Assembly: GCA_002256055.1 (NCBI GenBank)
Contig: NKIE01000060.1
Span: 1-10,425, forward strand
Direction: 5' to 3'
Length of the DNA: 10,425 nt
DNA from: Pseudomonas sp. PGPPP3
GTDB taxonomy: Bacteria > Pseudomonadota > Gammaproteobacteria > Pseudomonadales > Pseudomonadaceae
The position numbers were made by a program, and so were the translations under genes. How positions within the stretch are numbered: position 1 is the stretch's first letter; each line of letters starts with the position of its first letter. Under the pieces are notes generated by a model. The model saw only the letters and a list, made by a program, of their open reading frames with translations. It was not told where the DNA came from and did no database searches. Below are positions 6,444 to 10,425 of the stretch, one piece after another.

Positions 6444-7691
6444 ATGATCGACCCCAAGCGCGTACTGCGCGCCCTTGCCGAACACTGGACGTTGCTGGAG
6501 CCACTGTGCGAGCGCTTTGACCAGGGCACCCTGAGCCTGGTGGAACTGCGCAACCAACTGGCGGCTCAGTTGCCGGCAGGCACGCCGACCGATATCACGG
6601 CGCTGCTCGACCAGTGGATTCGCCTGGACATCCTGATTCCTGTGGCGAAAAGCCCTAACCGCTTCGAGCTGAATGCTCAGATCCACGACTTTCTCGCCTA
6701 CCTACGGCGTGAACACCGCCTGGGGTTGTGCCTGGAAATCGAGGCTTACTTGCGCCACTTGGAGCGCCTGGCCAAGTACATTCAGGAAGCCTTCGACAAC
6801 CGCGACGGCCAGGACCTGGCGCGCCAACTGCGCCTGCTCGACATGCGCGTGCGCGATGTGCTGAAAAAGCTCGCCAACGACGAACAGGCTTTGGTCGGCG
6901 TGGCCGAGCGGGCCAAGACCAGCGACCGGCAGATCCCGCTGCGCCAGCGCTATGCCGAAGTGCTGGCGACCTGGGACGAATACGTCGAGCCGATGATCCA
7001 GCTGGTCGCCGCCGACGGTGCCTTCGAGCAAGGCGTCTATCGAGTCGAACAGGTGCTGTTGCGCCTGCTCGGTGAGCAACAGCGTCTCGGCCACCTGGTA
7101 GACGACGACCTGCTGCTGCGCACCCACGCGCGCATCCTCGACATGCAGACCACCGCCCAGCTGACCCTGCGTCGCGCCCGCGAACTGCTGCTGCCCCTGC
7201 GCGAAGAAGCGCGCCGACACAACGCCGTGACCCGCGGCGCGGCGTTGGCCTTGGCCGCCATTCGCAAGAAAGGCCTGGATGCCGTACCGCAAGCCGCATT
7301 GCCGCTGTTCACACGGCCGCAGAGCAACTTTCTCGGCACCGCGGCGCAAGTCGAGGCCTACGTCTACGCCCTGGCCCGCTTCGAACCGAAACCGGCGCAA
7401 TTCCCCAAGGCCAGCGGACCGCGCGGCAGCAAGCCAGGACAGGCGCCGCGCACCGCCCGGGAAATGCTCGAGCGCTGCGAAAGCGCCCTGCCGCTGCCGG
7501 ATCTAATGACCTGGTTACTGGAGCAAGAGCCCGAAGGCGCCACCGACGAGCTGCTCTACTGGTTCTCGCGCCTGTCGCGCGACAGCCGTTTCCAACGCGA
7601 GCGCCTGGAGCGCCGCGACTACCTCACCACTGAACATCAGGTCAGCCTGAGTTCCTTCGCCTTGCTCAAGAGCGGACTGCCCACAGCATGA
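6444..7691 (+). CDS. mksF: Condensin kleisin subunit MksF (Wadjet JetA family)
   Basis: A cytoplasmic protein of 415 aa, the kleisin that bridges the heads of the MksB dimer and carries MksE in the MksBEF/Wadjet loop-extruding complex. The N-terminal winged-helix part (about 1-85) ends with the wing-like LIPVAKSPNRFELN. A long helical middle (about 90-275) is rich in Leu, Arg and Glu. A flexible Pro/Gly/Arg linker follows (about 320-340). The C-terminal domain ends LLYWFSRLSRDSRF and SLSSFALLK, consistent with the winged helix that contacts the SMC cap. The frame also allows TTG at 6423 and GTG at 6441. I chose the ATG at 6444 because pseudomonad homologues, as I recall them, start MIDPKRVLRAL; no strong ribosome-binding site decides it. 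The stop overlaps the next start as ATGA. Family is confident; defence versus chromosome role is open. Confidence 0.93.
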   Translation: MIDPKRVLRALAEHWTLLEPLCERFDQGTLSLVELRNQLAAQLPAGTPTDITALLDQWIRLDILIPVAKSPNRFELNAQIHDFLAYLRREHRLGLCLEIEAYLRHLERLAKYIQEAFDNRDGQDLARQLRLLDMRVRDVLKKLANDEQALVGVAERAKTSDRQIPLRQRYAEVLATWDEYVEPMIQLVAADGAFEQGVYRVEQVLLRLLGEQQRLGHLVDDDLLLRTHARILDMQTTAQLTLRRARELLLPLREEARRHNAVTRGAALALAAIRKKGLDAVPQAALPLFTRPQSNFLGTAAQVEAYVYALARFEPKPAQFPKASGPRGSKPGQAPRTAREMLERCESALPLPDLMTWLLEQEPEGATDELLYWFSRLSRDSRFQRERLERRDYLTTEHQVSLSSFALLKSGLPTA

Positions 7692-8371
7692 CTATCGACC
7701 TTAATGAACTGAGCCAACTGGCGCCGATCTTCCGCGAACTGTTCAAGGGCTACCACGTCAGCCACCGCGACGCCGAGCTGTACAGCCAACTGTCCAATCA
7801 GCAGGACCAGTACCGCGCGCTGTTCAAGGCCCTCGGCTTCGAGCTGGTATGCGATAGCCGCGGCTTCTATTACTTCGTCCCCGAGCAAATGGGCGCCCAG
7901 GTCAACAAGACCGCCCAGCGTCTGGCGTTGTTCACCTTTATCATCGTCGAGCACCTCGCCGACCAGGGCCGTGACCCACTGGCCGTGCTCGACGGCGGCA
8001 GCCTCGGCCGCGATGAATTGCCGCCGCTGCTGGAGAAATACCGCGACCTATTCCTCCAGGCCGAAGTACAAACCCAGGACGAGCTGGAAGAAAAGGTCAT
8101 GCGCCGCCTGACGCAACTGGGTTTTGCCAGCGAAGACAACGGCATCTACCGCTTCCTGCCGCCGATGCACCGTTTCCTCGATGTATGCCTGTCGGTGCAG
8201 CAGGACCGCGACCTGGCTGCCAGCCTGCACAGCGCCCTGCCGCTGCCCACCCCGCAGTTGCTGGATGACGACAGCGGTGAAGAAATCATCGCCATCGACA
8301 ACCCCGAAGAAGAAACCGAAGAGCAAGCCATGGCCCGCGCCATCGCCGAAGAGCAGGAGCTTGACGCATGA
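7688..8371 (+). CDS. mksE: Condensin KITE subunit MksE (Wadjet JetB family)
   Basis: A 227-aa protein of the KITE type, which dimerises on the kleisin MksF and binds DNA within the MksBEF complex. Two winged-helix-like parts are visible: one about 10-67, ending in the beta-wing LVCDSRGFYYFVPEQ, and one about 75-170, ending GFASEDNGIYRFLPPM. The last 37 residues (191-227) form a strongly acidic tail with DDDSGEE and PEEETEE, probably unstructured and possibly contacting a partner or mimicking DNA charge; that is inference. The ATG overlaps the mksF stop by 4 nt, and its own stop overlaps the mksB ATG in the same way, so the three subunits are likely made by coupled translation in set proportions. 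No good Shine-Dalgarno precedes it, which fits coupling. Confidence 0.93.
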   Translation: MTIDLNELSQLAPIFRELFKGYHVSHRDAELYSQLSNQQDQYRALFKALGFELVCDSRGFYYFVPEQMGAQVNKTAQRLALFTFIIVEHLADQGRDPLAVLDGGSLGRDELPPLLEKYRDLFLQAEVQTQDELEEKVMRRLTQLGFASEDNGIYRFLPPMHRFLDVCLSVQQDRDLAASLHSALPLPTPQLLDDDSGEEIIAIDNPEEETEEQAMARAIAEEQELDA

Positions 8372-10425
8372 CCCAGGAACGTTACGGCATTCGCCGCTTT
8401 GCCCTGCTCAACACCGCCGGCTACAGCCTCGGCCTGTTCCCGCTGGAACAGCCGCTATCGGTCTACGGCGCCAATAACCTGGGTAAGTCGGCGTCGATCA
8501 ACGCCCTGCAATTCCCGATTCTGGCGCGCATGTCGGACATGAGCTTCGGCAAGTACAACCTGGAACAGTCGCGCAAGTTTTACTTCGCCACCGACACCAG
8601 CTATATCCTCGTCGAAGTTGCCCTGCCCCACGGCCCCCATGTGATCGGCGTGGCCGGACGCGGCCCAGGCGGCGGCTTCGGTCACCAGTTCTTTGTCTAT
8701 GCCGGCGAACTGGACCTGGGCCATTACCAGAAAAACGGCACCTGCCTGCGCCAGCGCGAGCTGTTCGCCAACCTGGAGCGCGAAGGCATCAAGGCCTATG
8801 AAGCCAAGCCGGAAGAGCTGCGCCGGCTGCTGGTCGGCGGCCACACCTCGATCCCACTGGACCTGACCCTGATCCCGCTACGCTCCACCAGCGAGCAGAG
8901 CCTGAAGACCTTCCGCGCGCTGTTTATCAACCTGCTGCACATGCGCGAGATAACCGCGGCCAAACTCAAGCAGCTGTTCCTCGACGCCTTCGAGCACAGC
9001 CTGCGCTCGGGCAGTGTCGACTACATCGCCGCCTGTGAAGAGGCGTTCCGCGATGTGCGGCGCATGGAACAGGACTACCAGGCCCTGGTCGCCGCCGGCC
9101 CGCTGGTGGAGGCCCTGGCCGCCGGCGTCAGCCAGCGTGAGCTCCTGCGCGGCAAGCTGCATCGCCTGTCGCCGCTGCTGGATAACCTGCTCGGCGCCTG
9201 GCAGGACTACAGCGGCGCGCGCCGTGAAGAACTGCTGATCCAGCACGAACACTACCGCGCACAGCAAGACGGCCTGCAGCACGAACAACGTGGCGGCACC
9301 CAGGAGCTGATGCGTCTGGAGCGCGAGATCAGTGAGCTACAGCGCTGGCTCGGCGAACTGGCGGTGCTGAAGAATCGCTTCGCCTTGGTCAACGATGTGC
9401 AGCAGCTCGAACAACAGTTGCTGGCCGCCAAGGACGCCCATGACGAACTGGCCGGCGCCCTGGCGCAGTCGCGGCAGTTCAGCGCCGAAGACCTCGACGA
9501 GCGCCTGCGTGATCTGGAAAAACGCCTCAAGTCGGTCAAGCAGCAGCTCGAACACGCCGACAACAACAGCTACGCACGGCTGCGCGAGGAGTTTACCCAA
9601 CAGGATGTCGAGCGCCTGATGCGCCTGTTCAATGGCGCGCTGTTCAGCCTGCCGCTGGGGGAGAAGGGTATTCAACTGGACGACAGCGGCGCCTGGGTCA
9701 AATCCCTGGAAGCGCTGCTGGATCGTTTCAAAGGCGAGCACTTCGAGGCACCGGGGCTGAGCATCGACCTTAGCCATATCGAACCGCCGGCCCTGCAGGC
9801 CCTCGCCGATCGTGCCGCCCTGCGCGACCAGAAAGAGCGCCTGGAAAAAGAACTCAAGCAACTGAAAACCCAGCAATCGGTGGCCGCCGACCGCGCCGCC
9901 AGCAAGGCCCAGGCCGAGCAGTTCTACCGTGAGGTGCTGGAAGCACAGAAGGCCCTGGAGGACTTCCGCCGCAGCCAGACCCTGAGTGTCGAAGAGCCGG
10001 ACAAACTGGCGCAATTGGCCCAGCTGGAAGCCACTCAAGACGAACACAAACGCGCCAGCGACGCCTTTGCCGAGCGCGTGCAGCAACTGTCCGCCAAGCT
10101 GCAACTGGTCGGTCGCCAGCTCGCCGATCTGGAAGCCAAAGAACGCACCCTCGAGGACGCCCTGCGTCGTCGCCAGCTGCTGCCTGCCGACCTGCCGTTC
10201 GGCACGCCATTTATGGACCCGCTGGATGACTCGCTGGACAACCTACTGCCCCTGCTCAACGACTATCAGGACAGCTGGCAGGGCCTGCAACGCATCGACG
10301 GACAGATTGATGCGCTGTATGCCCAAGTGCGCCTGAAAGGTGTGGCCAAGTTCGACAGCGAAGACGACGTCGAGCGCCGCCTGCACTTGTTGATCAACGC
10401 CTATGCACACCGTCAGGATGAAGCC
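8368..10425 (+). CDS. mksB: Condensin SMC-like ATPase MksB (Wadjet JetC family), 3' end cut by window
   Basis: The SMC-like motor of the MksBEF/Wadjet complex, which uses ATP to extrude DNA loops. 686 codons are present; homologues run to roughly 900-1100 residues, so the C-terminal head with the signature and Walker B motifs is missing. The Walker A loop is GANNLGKS (34-41), followed by SINALQFPIL. A first head half extends to about 270. Coiled coil follows at about 283-395 (heptad-like runs such as MRLEREISELQRWL), then a less coiled segment at about 398-470 (FNGALFSLPLGEKG) that may be an insertion or part of the hinge/elbow. More coiled coil runs at about 475-600, and a globular stretch begins near 610 (PFGTPFMDPLDD). 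AGGAG eight bases before the ATG supports the start. A mksG/jetD gene, if present, would be expected outside the window. Confidence 0.94.
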   Translation, partial: MTQERYGIRRFALLNTAGYSLGLFPLEQPLSVYGANNLGKSASINALQFPILARMSDMSFGKYNLEQSRKFYFATDTSYILVEVALPHGPHVIGVAGRGPGGGFGHQFFVYAGELDLGHYQKNGTCLRQRELFANLEREGIKAYEAKPEELRRLLVGGHTSIPLDLTLIPLRSTSEQSLKTFRALFINLLHMREITAAKLKQLFLDAFEHSLRSGSVDYIAACEEAFRDVRRMEQDYQALVAAGPLVEALAAGVSQRELLRGKLHRLSPLLDNLLGAWQDYSGARREELLIQHEHYRAQQDGLQHEQRGGTQELMRLEREISELQRWLGELAVLKNRFALVNDVQQLEQQLLAAKDAHDELAGALAQSRQFSAEDLDERLRDLEKRLKSVKQQLEHADNNSYARLREEFTQQDVERLMRLFNGALFSLPLGEKGIQLDDSGAWVKSLEALLDRFKGEHFEAPGLSIDLSHIEPPALQALADRAALRDQKERLEKELKQLKTQQSVAADRAASKAQAEQFYREVLEAQKALEDFRRSQTLSVEEPDKLAQLAQLEATQDEHKRASDAFAERVQQLSAKLQLVGRQLADLEAKERTLEDALRRRQLLPADLPFGTPFMDPLDDSLDNLLPLLNDYQDSWQGLQRIDGQIDALYAQVRLKGVAKFDSEDDVERRLHLLINAYAHRQDEA

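Noticed and set aside
6655..7299. 214-aa Arg-rich open frame on the minus strand
   Set aside because: Opposite mksF; extreme Arg/Ala/Gly content and no start context mark it as a shadow frame.
9337..10104. 255-aa open frame on the minus strand
   Set aside because: Opposite the coiled-coil part of mksB; its Leu/Gln/Gly-rich composition is what antisense of Glu/Gln/Leu-rich coil codons yields.

Overview
The window is a high-GC gammaproteobacterial chromosome segment, most likely from Pseudomonas or a close relative. This rests on recognising the MksF/MksE/MksB and NspC protein sequences as pseudomonad-like, and on codon use rich in G/C third positions. No mobile element, tRNA, rRNA or CRISPR array was seen.

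Layout. Positions 1-892 (minus strand) hold the first 297 codons of nspC, carboxynorspermidine decarboxylase; its 3' end lies beyond the left edge. A 223-bp gap (893-1115) carries the nspC upstream region, with an inverted repeat and 10-bp tandem units, and a strong hairpin just after the neighbouring operon. Positions 1116-6148 (minus strand) are a tight four-gene operon, read 6148 to 1116, encoding proteins of 349, 346, 201 and 777 aa. All four have a Sec signal peptide followed at once by the same short motif (D-x-[ES]-L-S-x-V-x-G) at the mature N-terminus. They are otherwise dissimilar, rich in Gly/Ser/Asn and beta-type sequence, and have an even number of mature cysteines, mostly in short C-x(7)-C or C-x(10)-C loops. 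The motif recalls the poorly characterised DUF6160/FilA-type exported proteins annotated as putative pilus or adhesin components. No chaperone, usher or secretion gene is in the window. This is the best candidate for an undescribed system.

A 295-bp divergent intergenic region (6149-6443) follows, with three TGTTAC-type hexamers and two short palindromes that may be operators. From 6444 to the right edge (plus strand) lies mksF-mksE-mksB (jetA-jetB-jetC nomenclature), the kleisin, KITE and SMC-like ATPase subunits of a MksBEF condensin or Wadjet complex. Genes overlap by 4 nt, and mksB is cut by the window end after 686 codons. The nuclease gene mksG/jetD, which would separate an anti-plasmid Wadjet system from a chromosome-organising MksBEF, would lie outside the window if present.

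How they work together: MksF, MksE and MksB form one complex acting on DNA in the cytoplasm. The four exported proteins probably act together in the periplasm, on the surface or outside the cell. NspC makes norspermidine in the cytoplasm (or spermidine, in the carboxyspermidine version of the pathway). Nothing in the sequence ties the three blocks to one function.
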